64,000 bases of DNA from Tubiluchus corallicola (GCA_030141605.1 JAQGDQ010000001.1:2948501-3012500), one strand, 5' to 3'; shown: positions 35,478 through 49,300, counted from the stretch's first letter. Translations and numbers: made by a program. The notes: generated by a model not told the origin, from the sequence alone.

Positions 35478-37230
35478 TATATAAATTTGTATTTTTTTGA
35501 AAACGGATATATTACCTCTTTAGAAACCCCTACTTGCAAGCTGAGAAAAAAGAAAGATGGTTGAAAAAGAGAGAAAGACCGAGAGAAAGAGAGAAGGATT
35601 TGATTTTATTAAAATCTTTTTCAAACAAAGTTCATATAAACATTTACAACACACAATACTGACGACAAGTATGACAAGAAGAAAATATAACATACACTTA
35701 AACTTGGTTAATAAATTTACAAATTGCCTTACATAGAGAATTTTAATCCAATTGTCTCTAATATCAGATGTAAAATATGCATCGCGTTCCCTTAAATTTT
35801 TACAGATAACATTTGTACTGTTAGTGTCTTTACTATACAGACTATATACACTTTTTCTATAAATTACGCAAAAATACAACACACTATGGTTAATAGCCTT
35901 AAAATCCTTGCACTAGAATCATAAGCATAGCCAAACAACATAGCAAATATTATGAGCAACTTTGAGAGTATAACTATAATAATATATCCGAGTGGCCATA
36001 CCATAAAAACTATTACAGTATGCATTAAATAACTTTGCTTTAATGCAAAAATGAAACTTTCTCAATAACAAATTAGCTCTGGAATAATAAATACCTCTTT
36101 GCCTTATTATATCAAGGTGGTCTCTATTATCACAACTAATTACATAGTCTAGATATTTTTCTTGTTTACTCGGATTTATCACCTTGCCCTTCAATCTGAC
36201 GGGACTGAAATCAAAGCGTGACATGCCTTGTGGAGTTATTGACAATAGTTTAATCTTTTCTACGCTTATAACAATATCAGGTGCTTTAACATATTCAATA
36301 TAAACTTGACAAAGTTTCAGCAGAGCTGGCGTAGTGGTTGCTAACAAAGTGACATCATCTGCGTACATAAAGCTATTGACACATGTGCCCCCAATATGAC
36401 AGCCAAGACTTGTACAGACAAGATTGTGACTAAGATTTTTTGAAATAAAATTAAATAAAATTGATGCAATATGGAAAACAGAAGACACGTGATTAATCAA
36501 TCTTACTTGCATGCATTGCTGCTAGTAATAACAAACCAAAAGGCGAATAACAATATTTGGCACTTCAGTTTTCATAAGTATTAAAAACATTTTAAAATAA
36601 TTGGTGCATATACAAACATAACATGCACAATACTGTCTCTATGAATATAACAATCTATGACTTCTTTTAATGAATTTATGCATTACTCAGTTCCTAATTT
36701 CTTCACATAAGCAAATTAGTTAGGAGTAACTGGTAAGCAATTGCCTAACGTTTTAACAGCAATATGTCCAAAACTTTGCTTGAGATTGACGATAGTGCAA
36801 TTGGTCCATAGTTTTTTCTCAGTGATGGCACCATTTTTGTCTTTTACCAGTGGAACAATAATGGATAACATTAACGAGTCAGGTAAATAACTATGCATTA
36901 AGCACGAACTGTAAAACAATGATAACAAGATCGATAGAAGCCTTTTTAAAATACTCAGCTTTATGACCATACCCTGAAACCTGAAACAGGTAACTGCAAC
37001 CCTGAAACAGCATTTTGAACTTCTAAAACTGTAAATGGATGCACCATATCTAAATTTCTCTCTAAAGTCTTATGCAATTTTGCTGCTACGTCACCATTGT
37101 CCACTGAATTTAAAAGGTCTATATAATATTTACTCCACGTGTCACATATTGACTTTTCTCCTACTGCATCACTAATTTTTGGTGGAAGTGGAATTTTTAT
37201 AATAGTTTCTCTTTTAAGGTGAGACCAAAA
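35430..37230 (-). pseudogene. LINE relic with RT palm
   Basis: On the minus strand, from 37200: IKIPLPPKISDAV, WSKYYIDLLNSVDNGD, then after a frameshift SYLPDSLMLSIIVPLVKDKN (36970-36716 frame), typical of the start of a CR1/L2-like RT. After a gap, the frame 36512-35919 has VNSFMYADDVTLLATTTPAL with intact YADD, and KLFNAYCNSFYG. C-terminal pieces such as SDIRDNWIKILY follow to about 35700. The NYRPIAL region is scrambled and frames shift, so the copy is inactive. An AAT-repeat tail closes it near 35440. Confidence 0.83.
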
Positions 37231-39154
37231 TTCAATATAAGCGAATACAGCACTGTTACGTCATTGCACATTGACACGACTTGTGTACCGATAATGCTGC
37301 ACATTCTCCGAGTTATCATACAGAAACAAAAAGCAAAATATCAGCTGTTGAGCCATAAAGGTAAATAATTGGGTGATTCGTACTGTACCGACTTACAAGC
37401 AAAGTTGTACTGAACATGACTGTTTTCTACGTATATTATAATGCACATAATCGACGTAAAGATGACGTGAAAGCAGTAAAAGCTCCTTGAGCACACTCAA
37501 GTGTATATGAAGGAAAAATAGTGAGTCAATTACTACCAATTTTTATAATCATTTATATAGGAGCGGCCGGTACCAGATGTTCTTGAGTCAATTAGGCGAC
37601 TGATTCGATTAACCTTGAGTCTAATAAACGGTGCCTACCATAGTACACAGCGGAAATGAAAGACACAAAAATTACAGTATCATGTACCATAAAAGCATAG
37701 GATACCAATTTGAAGAAATATTAATAAAAGTATAGAGCAGAACAGTAAAGATACAATTAGTGTACCAAACTGAAACTGTGACTGTGAAATGTTACGTTAG
37801 TGGTCCCAACTTCTATTACATTTATTATTATTGAATCCAGTGTGATAAACATGATTTTCCGATAGCCACTTTTCCGATCCCAAAAGCACTTAATTTTTTC
37901 AATTTCTGTTGCACATTTTGTTTGTTTAATTTATCACAGTTGCAACATTATCAAGCATTTTTCTTGACCGGGCCCCATCTTAAACTATAGCTCAAAAGAA
38001 TTTACTTTTTAAAATACTGAAAGGAAGCAAAATTGTCCTATTTTTTCATGAATGACTTACAGGAAAGAATTATTACCACAGAAATGTAATAAACACATTC
38101 GCGCAGCTATTTCTTTGCTGTTACATGTATTTCGCCATTCGCTAGTTAGTTGGGCACTAGCGCCTAAGTTGGGCATAAGTTTTTGTATACCATGCTTAAT
38201 GTTATACATTAGCACTACCCTTTCAATTTTTGCTTTTGCAAAAAAGTGCAACATGCTTGTGGAATGTCTGCGCTGCTGAAAATAATGTTCAGTTCTGATG
38301 TCATCACTACTTGAACTCGCCTGCCGTTAGTAATTTTTTAACCGACTATTTAATTACTAGAAACATTTTGGCATTACTATACTCTATACTATTATAGGTT
38401 TTGAAATGTATAGATTCTGCCATACTTAAAAATGGAGTAGGACATGACAAATTATCCTGTTTTCCTTTAACAGCAGGATATTGAAAGACAGTTGCGAAGC
38501 GGTAGATAAGGCAATGGTGTCTGGAACAAGACAGTTAAGGATCATGATGCCAACAGGTCCCAAGTATAATAGTAAGGCCATCAATAATAATTATATTTAC
38601 ATATACATTTCGACCAGACGGTTTAGTCTAGAAGTAACACGTCCGTTTTCCGCCTGGGAAGTGGTGAGTTCAATACAGCGGTTTCAATATATACCAAAGA
38701 CTTTAAAAATGGTACCAGCTTGCTGTGCCCATCATGTGGTATTTAGGGTAAACCCGGATTAATAATAGTCTCTGTTATGACTGTTAGTTGTAGGTTGTTA
38801 TTTACAGCCGGCCCAAAAACTCTTTGTCTTTGGAGTTTATGTTAATTGTTCATCTTAAAGCCGACTTTAAATAAATATAATTATTACTTAAATTAAATTT
38901 TACTTATGATTTGAACCTGAGCTTCCATTACAATAAAATTTAAACGCTAATTTACTCACCTCAACCACCCTGTAGCAGCAGTTGAACAATAACATAACTT
39001 CAAACATAATAAATTACTGTTAAGATGTTAATTATTTTTACTTCATCATCATATGCCCATCACGTCTGTTGTAGACACTAGGCAGGGAGAATTCTAAGAT
39101 AAAAGACAAGTAAATTAAATAAAACACGAAACACTGCTATGCCAGAGGCTTGTC
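37231..39154. other. Intergenic, one dispersed repeat, no gene recognised
   Basis: Apart from the repeat at 38175-38475 I see nothing coding. Plus frames at 38052-38279 and 38481-38762 have no recognisable motif. Confidence 0.45.
38175..38475 (+). repeat. Dispersed repeat, copy 1
   Basis: Similar over about 300 bp, same orientation, to 49475-49760. Shared landmarks: AGTTTTTGTATA, CTTGTGGAATGT/CTCGTGGAATGT, CTCGCC(t/c)GCCGTTA, AATTACTAGAAAC/AGTTATTAGAAAC, TTTGGCAT, AAAATGGAGT and ATCCTGTTTT/GTCCTGTTTT. No coding signal; family unknown. Confidence 0.75.
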
Positions 39155-39361
39155 TTAAATTTGACAAATTTGCCGCAGATGGCTCGGGAATCTTTGCTTG
39201 TTTGCTAAAGCACAAACTACTCTGCGATCAAGTGAGGTGATTTCTTTCGGCAGACGGTGCTTGTCGCTACGACCTGCTCTGTTTACCTGTCTTGAAGACA
39301 GATTTCTTTCATTTTTATACTTCTGTCTGCGCAATGTTCCCGTACAATAGTCAATAGACAA
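39155..39361 (-). other. Basic reading frame of unknown origin
   Basis: A 68-residue minus-strand frame, Arg/Lys-rich (RSDKHRLPKEITSLDRRVVC). The spacing faintly resembles the linker between the two helix-turn-helix parts of Tc1-type transposases, but nothing else of such an element is seen. Could well be chance. Confidence 0.2.
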
Positions 39362-39461
39362 TTTTAGAGATAGTCAACGCCTTGGAAGGCTAAGCTACGT
39401 CTAGAACAGTGAAAACACTGAAAACAGTTTTCCTTTGAATTATAATGAAGTTAACTTGCAA

Positions 39462-39783
<322 letters not shown>

Positions 39784-41113
39784 GGCATAATAATCATAAT
39801 TATAATCATAATTACTTTCAAATTCATTGTTTATAATGAGATCATTTTTCTGTGACTAGCATAAACCTCTAATGCCAAAGAGTATGAATACAAGCTAAGA
39901 AATTTTTTATTTTTTTGTGTCTATATTGCTGGCGTCGACAAAAGCAATTCGTTATAAAAATAAATACATAGTATCTAGAGGACCCGATGAGAAACAATTC
40001 GTGTCCACATCCACTGACTTTCCATGCTTGCAGTACAACTTTGATCATTGAAAGACAATGAAATTTGCACGTCATCGTCCAATTTCTCAAACCATGTGAT
40101 AATCACGGTTAGGCATTCAGGTGCTACACCATCTAAGATACTACATTTTTATAGGAAAATGATTATGGAAATCGTAAACACAGTGCATCTGTTCAAATAT
40201 TATAATGAAACAATTTATTTTAACAAGTCATACTTTAAAACATTGCACTACATGCATAATATTAATAAACAATATAGTATACGTAATTGTCATTAACAAC
40301 ATTAAAATTTTAATGCTAGAGAACAACAGCAATTAACAGCAATAAACAGATCAAACATAACAACATAAAATCAATGATCAAGTCATCCTCCAAACACTAT
40401 CAGGTTGCAGTAGCTCACTGTACTGCAACACCACACTCACTATGCTTATAAAACTATGATAACACACTTGAATAAATTACACGTGCTCAATAGTTGCCTA
40501 AATAAATTTATAATTTAAATTATTTAACTGGAGTATACGGCCAAATCTTCTAATAACTGCAATAATTTATCATGCTCTTCCATTAAGAAACGTTTGAAAA
40601 TCAATTCGTAGACAATAAAGCAATTATGTACATGGTACTACATAATGGTAATAATACTGGAGCATTTTCGTCTACAGGCAAATGCCGTACAGTGCTAATA
40701 ATAGTAATAATTTTGTTTACTAAGAAACAATGACTTGCAAAAGTTACTTTAACCAAAAATTTAAGTGCCTGAACTTAATGGCTTTATTGAAAAGCATTTA
40801 CATTTACTGAGACAGAAGACAGTTTGGCAGAACCAGCCATCTAACCAGAGCACATATCAGTAGATTAATATTTCTAGGAAATGGTAATTTGTCAGTCTAA
40901 CTGTACATTAGATAGCATGCATACAGAGCTAAAAACATGTGCCACGTAACACCACATAACCAGAATACGTCACGTAAACAAAATACATTAGATAACAAGG
41001 TAGAGTTCAACATCTTCAGGGTCTTAAATTAATTCTAAACTCTCTGCATTGTAAGAATATATTCCACAATAAGACACCGTGTAAAGTAAAAGCACAAAAA
41101 ATACACTGCTTAT
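39784..41113. other. Downstream of the CAP gene, nothing recognised
   Basis: AT-rich. It may include the CAP gene 3' UTR near 41113-41030, with a possible minus-strand poly(A) site not resolved. Confidence 0.45.
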
Positions 41114-42904
41114 TCACAAATCAGCAGTACTTCTGGGAGGAAGCACATTATCTCTGTATTGACCAGGTAAATTGCTGTTGCCAGGGGGTTTGTAAAATGC
41201 AACTACTACTATTTTGTCGTCATTCTTTAACTTGGATTTTCCAATACCAACTTCTTTTGCTCCCTTCCATACCATCTGACTGAAATTACTAGTTCCTGCA
41301 AATGAAAGGAAAACACTAAGTTTATGGTTTCTAACATAAGAATCTAACATTTAGTAAATATGTGACTGCTGCTCGCTACTGAATAAAACTGAATAACTAA
41401 GTTGCTTACAACACTATAGGTAGTATTAATTAACTGATTGGCGGTTGGTTAGCTGGCTGGCTGGCTAACTAATTAACTAACTGACTGACAGACAGACAGA
41501 CTGACTGATTGACTACTGACTGACTGTTACTAGCTGGCTAGATAGCTGGCCAATCTAATGGACTGGCTCAATATCCAACAGACTAACCAACCAAATGAAC
41601 AACTGACACATTGACTGACAACCTGACTAACTGACTGAGTGATGCTGTACCTTGTGAAATTAATTATCATAAACTACTCTCTACTCTCAGTGATTCAGTA
41701 AAATAAATTCATATACACGTGACATGATAAAAGCACTATATTACAAATAAATGTCAAAGCTTATGATAATGATTGTATTATTATATGACAATAATACCTT
41801 CTTCTCGTAATAATAAAGGTGTCAGCAATTTCAGACACACAAGTATTTATAAAGGTAAAGAAAAATCACAAATCATTAGCAAAAAAATCTTCGTATTAAT
41901 GGTTTAGTAATGACGTGATTGAAATCTTACCCTTCTGCCAACCAGGCTTTTCAAAATCATACAGATGTTTTTCTTCATACCAGTGTTTGATAACTTCTTC
42001 ACCCGGTAGTTCAATCCCGTCCTGGTCTAAGATGCAAATGTTCTCTCCTACACCTGCAATACAAATAAAATTAAATTGGCAAAACAAACATTTTACATGC
42101 TAAAAATTTTTTTAAGTTTTGCTTTTGCATCAGAATATCAGTGCTCTAATAATAGCTAACACACCATATTCAACTGTGTAAGTCTTTATTCTGGAGTCTA
42201 TCATATACGGTAAATTCATTAATTTACAGTAAATATTTGACAAGATCGGTCGAATAGACTATAGCCTTTAGCTGTGAACAAGAGGTGTGCGAAATTCTAT
42301 TGAAGTACTTTGCTAATACACCACAAACGCTTTTTTCGACCAGAATTATATTACACAGCTGAAAATACAAAGCTTATGATAAGATGCTTATATACGTTAA
42401 ATTGCCAGAAATTTGGTGCTAATATAATCAGCTTTGATATGTCCGCTTGTCAGTGCCTGCACAAAATCATTTTGAAATCACACTTGACTTAATACGTGAA
42501 ATAAGATCAACGTATTTATTAGACATGCTTCTTTGATCACAGTGGTTTCCCATCCAAAATGTTCCTATTCGGACCTAATTACATTCACGGAGTTTCTACG
42601 TAGATCCAGCTGCCTCAGCAGCACACAATACACTAATAGTGGCATCCATCCAACAACCATGGCACAGACAGCCAACCAACCCATCAAGCAGATCACCATA
42701 AATATAGTTAATAAGGAAACTAATGTGGGAAACCCTTCATACCCGCGTTTTCACTATATTGCAAGAAGCCCTTTTCCGCTATTCTGTCAGCCCATTCTTG
42801 TGCCATTGTCTGCAGCTCTTCACTTTGTTCAATCTCTTGACAATGATGGTGCAACCTATACGTGTTCAGTGCAATTAAGCACTGCTCCTGGAACTGATCC
42901 ATAC
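41114..42904 (-). CDS. CAP-domain protein of GAPR-1 type
   Basis: Three exons, 42904-42743, 42053-41931 and 41295-41114, join in matching phase. From the ATG at 42902 they give 154 residues, the same length as human GAPR-1 (GLIPR2). Motifs in order: CLIALNTYRLHHH, MAQEWADRIAEKG, GENI, HWYEEKHLYDF, KPGW, NFSQMVWKGAKEVGIGKS, FYKPPGN and NVLPP. There is no signal peptide, as in the cytosolic, membrane-attached GAPR-1 group that binds lipids and regulates autophagy in vertebrates. Oddly, both CAP histidines look replaced: Tyr in LQYSENAG where LxHS is expected, and Asn in NFSQMVWK where HFTxMVWK is expected. The two glutamates (GENI, WYEE) remain. An upstream 5' exon must exist, because a splice acceptor sits two bases before the ATG. 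Confidence 0.88.
41446..41645. repeat. Degenerate (CTGA/CTAA/GGCT)n tetranucleotide repeat
   Basis: Runs such as GGCTGGCTGGCTAACTAATT and CTGACTGACAGACAGACAGA in the second CAP intron. Confidence 0.85.
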
Positions 42905-42990
42905 CTGAAACAAATTTGCCAGGTAATCTATATTTGTATACAGAGCGCAATAAAAACATGAAACAATAATTACAAAAAAATCGTAGAAAT

Positions 42991-43186
42991 GACTTTGCAT
43001 AGGAAGACTTGCGTTATCTTTTTTTTACCCTTGTGCACTGTAAACTCCTAATTAACTGTCTCGGTAAGTTTGTTAAAATGGCTGCAGGGACTTTGCATAG
43101 GAAGATTTGTGTTATCGTTTTTGTACCCTTATGCACTGTAAACTCCTAATTAACTATCTCACTAAGTTTGTTAAAAGGCTGCAGCC
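42991..43186. repeat. 98-bp tandem duplication
   Basis: Two head-to-tail copies, 42991-43088 and 43089-43186. Each starts GACTTTGCATAGGAAGA and runs through TGCACTGTAAACTCCTAATT and AAGTTTGTTAAAA. About ten differences, so fairly recent. Lies just upstream of the first coding CAP exon. Confidence 0.92.
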
Positions 43187-43846
43187 TCTAGTGATAGCAT
43201 GATTGGTGACCGATGTACTCAAATATTATTTTTAAGAATGGTCACTTAATCAATCATCTTTACTGTTACCGTTTGTACAGACTGCAGACTAAGTTCTGAC
43301 TTTGCTAATAAAAATATGCATGCATAAAAATACAGTATCCCAGTGGATTGTTTCGAAACTAAAAGTACATTTTACTGTCTTACAACAGCTAACTGCAACT
43401 GTTTTTAATTTATAGCTTGTATGTAGCCTACAAACAGTATCATAAAGCGTCTAAAGGAATCTGGTGAAAACAACTTTACGAGTGGCTGCAAAAATGGGCT
43501 TGAATTACAACAGCTACCAACATTCAGTCAAGCCCAATTCTTAAAGTCGTTAATTTAAGAATTGTATCACATATATGTGTAGCCCTGCAGCTGGAAATAA
43601 TCTGTAATCATTACGATATTGCGCGACCGTTTTATATATTATATAAATTACACATACACAATATTGGAATGAATAACAATTCAACCGTCACAATAATAAA
43701 TTCATCATAATATCTTTAATATAGCGTAGGAATATCAATACTGCAAGCAAGTCTATCATGCACATATAATACACACATTTCTCACTCATGGAAAATAAGC
43801 TATGACTATCATACAACTTGGAATCTATAATTCAATTTGCGAGTGT

Positions 43847-44451
43847 TTACACTGTGCCGGATGGGTCCTGTCTCCACAGGCCGCAATACACTGACTGCAC
43901 GTCTGGTTTTATTACGCTCACCGGAAATACGTACGACTTGCCAATTCTATTGGGATCTCTTACAAACTGAGTACGAAGCCAATCTGGCCTAAAATACATC
44001 GAAATTAAACAATGCGATAATGAAAACCTTCTCATGACAAGTTCGGTCAAAAACCATTTATTTTTGTTCCTCGTTCAGATCTGTGTTGTCAATTGGAATT
44101 TTTTACTAGATTTGTATTGAATACACGACGCTTTCTTAAATTGTGACAGACTGTTCCATTTAGCTGACAGCAAAAGAAAATACTGTATTTTGAGTAAAAA
44201 CAAGTAATATGTTACCAGGACGAATATTCTGGAAAGAAAAAATGTGAATTACTGTCTTCTGGTTGACATTAATATCACACTCTGACAGCATTTAAATTAA
44301 GAGGAAGAAAGAGGAATTTTAAAGTATATATCAAAGAAAATTCCATGCAAAGTTATATTGCTTAGCATTTCACCTACCTGCTTGAAAGACTAATGTAATT
44401 TGAAAAGAAAAATATTTCGCGCCGCAAGGTAAAACGGCACTGCATCGCCAT
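43847..44451 (-). CDS. Unrecognised 71-residue protein, two exons
   Basis: Exons 44451-44378 and 43988-43847 join through AG|GTAGGT and ATTTTAG. The ATG at 44451 is the first after an in-frame TAA upstream. The N-terminus MAMQCRFTLRREIFFFSNYI lacks early acidic residues apart from one Glu and looks like a mitochondrial presequence. The C-terminal exon reads RPDWLRTQFVRDPNRIGKSY and ends WRQDPSGTV. I do not recognise the family. Alternatives are a small mitochondrial ribosomal or respiratory-complex subunit, or a spurious model. Support is the splice match, stop-bounded start and non-repetitive composition. Confidence 0.5.
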
Positions 44452-44822
44452 CTCATTGTGTACCACCGATTCATCAAAAAGACATTAGTGATCTTATTGA
44501 CAATATCAAGTAATTTAAACTTTTGCTTAGTTAGCGAAGAGTGTACTACGAATGCTTTGATTTTTTTCAAACTTTACGTAATGTTATCTAACTTGTTTTA
44601 AACGACTTGTCGTTAAAATGGCTACGCCTAACGCGCATCACTTATGATGCGGGATACACAAGTTTTATGATAGGTTACTGCTGAAGTAAAGCCCTGTATG
44701 CAACAAGAAGCACGTACGTGATACAAAACTTCAAGACGAATTTTTTAAGCTTTATTTACGAAAAGTGTTTTTATTCTATAGGCACAGTAGTATTTATTCC
44801 TTTAACACAAAAATACAATAGC

Positions 44823-44945
44823 AGAAAAACTGCACAAATATAAAATCGTAATTATAATATATATATATATATATATTATATTATTTATATATATATAAAA
44901 ACTGCATAAATAAAAAATCGTAATTATAATATATATATATATATG
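44823..44945. repeat. Duplicated AT-rich unit with (TA)n
   Basis: AAAAACTGCA(c/t)AAAT, AAATCGTAATTATAATATAT and a (TA)n tract occur twice head to tail. They abut the truncated end of a LINE relic. Confidence 0.8.
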
Positions 44946-46310
44946 TTTCCTGCAGTATGCCCAATCTTTAAGAACTATAAGAGAATTCTCAAGTAACAGG
45001 TTTTGGTCCGATGTAATAAAAATTTTCACATCGTCTGAGATCTAGAGATTAACAAACACATTACTCATCATTTCTGGAAGATCATTCACATATATCAAAA
45101 AAGGGACAGCGCGTAGAGCAGGACAAAAGCCTTTGGACAAGAAAGACGAAATCCACTCTAACCGATCTCCGGATATTCCGTACGCCCCTAATTTACACAT
45201 AAGTTTGGAATGCACCGGCTGTCGAATGCTTTTGCAAAGTCTACATAAAAGACATCAACACATTCACCAGCGCCTAAAAACTTACTCCACGTATTTACGC
45301 ATTTTAAAAGCTGAGAGCAGGTAGATTTGTGTTTTAGAAAGCCATGTTGTGCTTTGATAATAAGTTGTGGTAAGCCAGATAATCAAACAGTTCATTTTTA
45401 CACAGGTTTCCATAACCTTACAGCAAATAGGTGTAAGACAAACGGGACGATAATTGTTAGGGTTCGAGGTGTCGCCCTATTGTACAAGCCGATTTAAAGA
45501 TAGCTTCACATACAAGTTTAGCAGATTTATTGTATTTAACTAGTCCTAGAGGTGTGTGTTATACGACGCCATAAAATTTTGTTCTTACGTTGCAATGCTC
45601 TTATATGATGCGTATGCAGCGTTTTATTGGATGTAATTTGTTCATATGGAATAAAGATGTTAATTCTGAAGCACATTACAAAATCCTGTCCATACTTCTG
45701 CGATGAACTTGCAACTGTTGAAAAGTTCCAACAGATCAATTGAACTTAAGTAATTTTTAAAGCTGTCATAATCAGCAGTTTTAAAATCATAAAAACCTAT
45801 CGGATTATTTGCAATAAGTTGCCCAGGGTCTCCAATTTTGAATTTCACAATATGATTATCTGATGTTGAAAACAGAGGGGCAACTTTTACCTAGGAAAGA
45901 TTTACAACGTTCGTAATAAACGCTAAATCAAGAATATTATCTTCTCTGGAACTTTCATAATTACTTTGGTGAGGCCATTTTCTAAAGTACAGTTTACAAA
46001 TGGTTCGTAGATCTCGCGTGCGATGTCACACCGATCAATTAAAGGAAGATTAAAATCATCAACGACAACGCAATGATAATTAACAAAGTCAAGCAACGAC
46101 AAATATTGCTCATATACATAAAGTCATCCTTGCAATAGATAATTGTAGAAGGGGTGCTACCAAGTAGGTCCACGTCCTGTTCTAACTTGACATGTACACT
46201 TTTCAAAATTTTTTTGACTGGAATAGCGACGCCACCTCTTCTTGTTGGAGGATCAACACGGGAAATAGTAAACTGATTTCTATAGTTCAACATAGCGTCC
46301 GTAAACATTT
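44940..46310 (-). pseudogene. LINE relic with endonuclease and RT remains
   Basis: On the minus strand: YRNQFTISRVDPPTRRGGVA and VHVKLEQDVDLLG (46308-46150 region, AP-endonuclease part), VVDDFNLPLIDRCD (catalytic Asp region), FYDFKTADYDSFKNYLSSID and HIRALQRKNKILWR (linker between endonuclease and RT). RT pieces follow in shifting frames: NELFDYLAYHNLLSKHN near 45390, PFLIYVNDLPEM at 45103-45068 and SDDVKIFI near 45035. Several frameshifts and stops make it inactive. The 3' part of RT is missing, cut at the (TA)n repeat near 44950. Confidence 0.8.
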
Positions 46311-49300
46311 TAAACGCACGTTATTGGTGTCGTTCTAGAGCATTTTCCTAAGAGGAAGAACCATACTAAGTATGATTAAAGTACCTGAACACATTTGCTT
46401 ATGAGCTACAGAGTTACAAAATTTGAGACAATTACGTACAATATGCATCATGTACATGTCCTATATATTATACATATAAATGTTTTGCAACTCTGACTCT
46501 AAAGGGAGTTAAACTAATTATATATATTGTATCCTGTGAGTTATCATCATTATTTAAACTTAAATTACAACATTGCGTGTTGAGAAAGTTGACGCTATAA
46601 ACTGACTGAATCCAATCAGAAAGTTCAGCTTACTGAGCTTATCAGCTTTTCGCCACGTCAGTAATTAATCTGCAGTATAAAACAAGCAGGTGTTAGTGCA
46701 GCAAAGTTACTTCCCATTCAACATTTATATACGATTTTGTGGTCTTAAGAGCAATCACTGAGTGATCTTAAGAGAAACAGTCACTGAGAAAGAAAAGTGT
46801 AGACTAAAGGACAATTACTGAATTGCAGGAATTTATAGCTCATCTCTTCAATCCATGAGGACTATGCTGGAGCTCTGCGTGGCATATGCCTTTTTTTGGT
46901 TGAGATTTTGCTGAATATAATTAATTTAGATTTGAAAATCTAAACCTTCGGCATATATTTTTGTTTTAATTATTACGCACTAACGCGTTGCTGGATTTTA
47001 TTTACTGTCTTACATAACACATATGACTGATACCAAGTTACCATGCTAATTTCGAGTTTTTTTTGCAAGTCGTCTTCTACTTACTCAATTAAGATCATTT
47101 CAAATACCTGCCATAAATGTTTGCTCGTCTAACCATAATGTAGATAGTTTACAGATAAGTTTAGTAAAGAAGTTATTTAGGATTATGACGTGATTTAAGA
47201 TTTTATGAAATCATTTACTCTGTAATATAAAGCAAATTCTTTTCTAAGTTTTCTCCTATCCGTTTCAGTTATTCACGCAATAAAAATTTAAGCGTAGGCT
47301 AATATAATAAATTAAAATAAATCATTTTGTTGTCGCCCTTATTTTCAACAATTTGGCTACCACACACTATGTTTAATATCTTAGAGACTTAGAGACACAT
47401 CATTCATATACGGCGCAGCAGTGCTGATTTGCATTAAAACTGTCTTATGTTCATAATCAATCACTTACTGTGTATTATACTGATCAATGCTAAGTATACA
47501 TGAACTTTATTGTTAGTCTGCATAACTAATAACAAAGTTTACGACGATGGAGATTGACTAATGCGTTTCCCCGTAGATACATAAATACTGTATCTATAGA
47601 CTTGGTAGGGGCAAGCGTAAACTTTATGGAAATTATTGCTTCTAAACCAGGAGCCCCATTAAGGAAACCATGCAACACACTTAATCGCATTTGTTATTTT
47701 TCGCTCATTTTAAGCTTCTGAGAAAATCACAGCCGCTTACATATCTAAACCTGACGCTAACATTATGTGATTATTAAGGTCTTGAAATGAATTTTTTGTC
47801 TAAACGATGTTGTCTAAACCATATCTTAGATTGTGCAGGAATGTACTTCTGATCAAAATAAGTATTGCAATATCAAAATAACAACATGAAAACGTGTATT
47901 TAAAAAAGTCCTGGTTGGCAGGCACTGGCTTGCAACATTACTGGCAATGGAGACAGATCGAATGAGATGCACAATTGAAAGACACTATCAGCTTCCGGGC
48001 GTCATATTATGTATTAATTGGCCATCATCCATTTTACAACTTGCCATCTGTTGATCTTTGATCAAGACCACACAATTTTGTCTTTGCTGTCTATCTATTT
48101 ACCTATCTACCTATCCATCTGCTTATCTATCTGAAATAACTGCCTTGTCGATTTAGGTACCTTGACTGAGCTGGCTTTTGCATTTCTAGAATTGCTGAAT
48201 TCCAAACAACTGACCTTCAACTTAGGTCCAAGAGCAGTGTTTGTTATCTATTTCACATGATTTACATCCATAACTTACATACTTTTAAAATTACCCTGAT
48301 TTTACATTTTGACCTTTGCCTAGCTTTACTCTCGCCTCGAACTGCATTTTACAATTGTCTCCAATTTGCAATGTTTTTCTTTGTCCGTATGTCAACTCCA
48401 TGGTCTTCCAACTACACTGCAAGCGCCAGGTAACATAAACCTATGATCAGGCTTGGGCTACCAACTGCCTTTTCAAACTGATGCCATTAATATTCAAACG
48501 TTTATGCATGAAATGTTACAATTTCTGTTTGCGTACCATTTAATACACATTTGAAGTGATGTCGTGACAACATTTTGAAGGGTCACAGTGACTGAACGAC
48601 GTTTGTGTTAGTACCAGGTGAAACGATATGGGTTTAGTGAAACAGGAAGACTGCACTATTTTGGTTTTTGCCTAGTAAAATTAAAAAATCACGTGGTAAT
48701 GCTGAAAGCACGTTACGCAGAAGCCGCTGCAGCCCTTTATGCAAGCAATTACACAACTTGTAAGTTTCTATTAGTATGAATGGGAAGTTGACAAATGACT
48801 TCGATTTCACTGTTGCTTTGACTCCTTAATGAAATTAAGAAGTTACAGCAAGTTTGGCTCAATTAATTCGTTTTCGCTAATGGCATGCGAGCCAGACATT
48901 TAGTGGCTGAACAGAGGAAACTAAAGTTCAAGTTGTTCAGTTAACATGACGCAAGCATTCTGTAAATTGCAACTGCCGTGGGGGGGGGGGGGTTGAAACC
49001 TGTAGCAGTACAGGTGAAGCACGAAATGTCAAAGTTGCACATTTGCGCATGACAATAAATTCTGTTATCTTCTGCCTCTGCTCTGTTTTGCTCTGATTTG
49101 CCCCTCCCTGTTCTACTCTGCTCTACTTTGTTCTGTTTTGTTCTATCTGATGCTGTTGTAGATATACGTTAATGCAGAAAGGCTGGCGTCACTAGTAGTT
49201 ACCATGCTTTACTAGATTTTCTGGCTAGATAGACACGCCAGATGGCACTAAATAACGAAACACGCAACATTCTGCTATATCATAACCCAAACAGTACCAG

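Noticed and set aside
42533-42961. 142-residue plus-strand frame
   Set aside because: Lies opposite the first coding CAP exon, which has splice sites and domain similarity on the minus strand.
45133-45324. Plus-strand 63-residue frame
   Set aside because: Opposite the RT remains of the minus-strand LINE.
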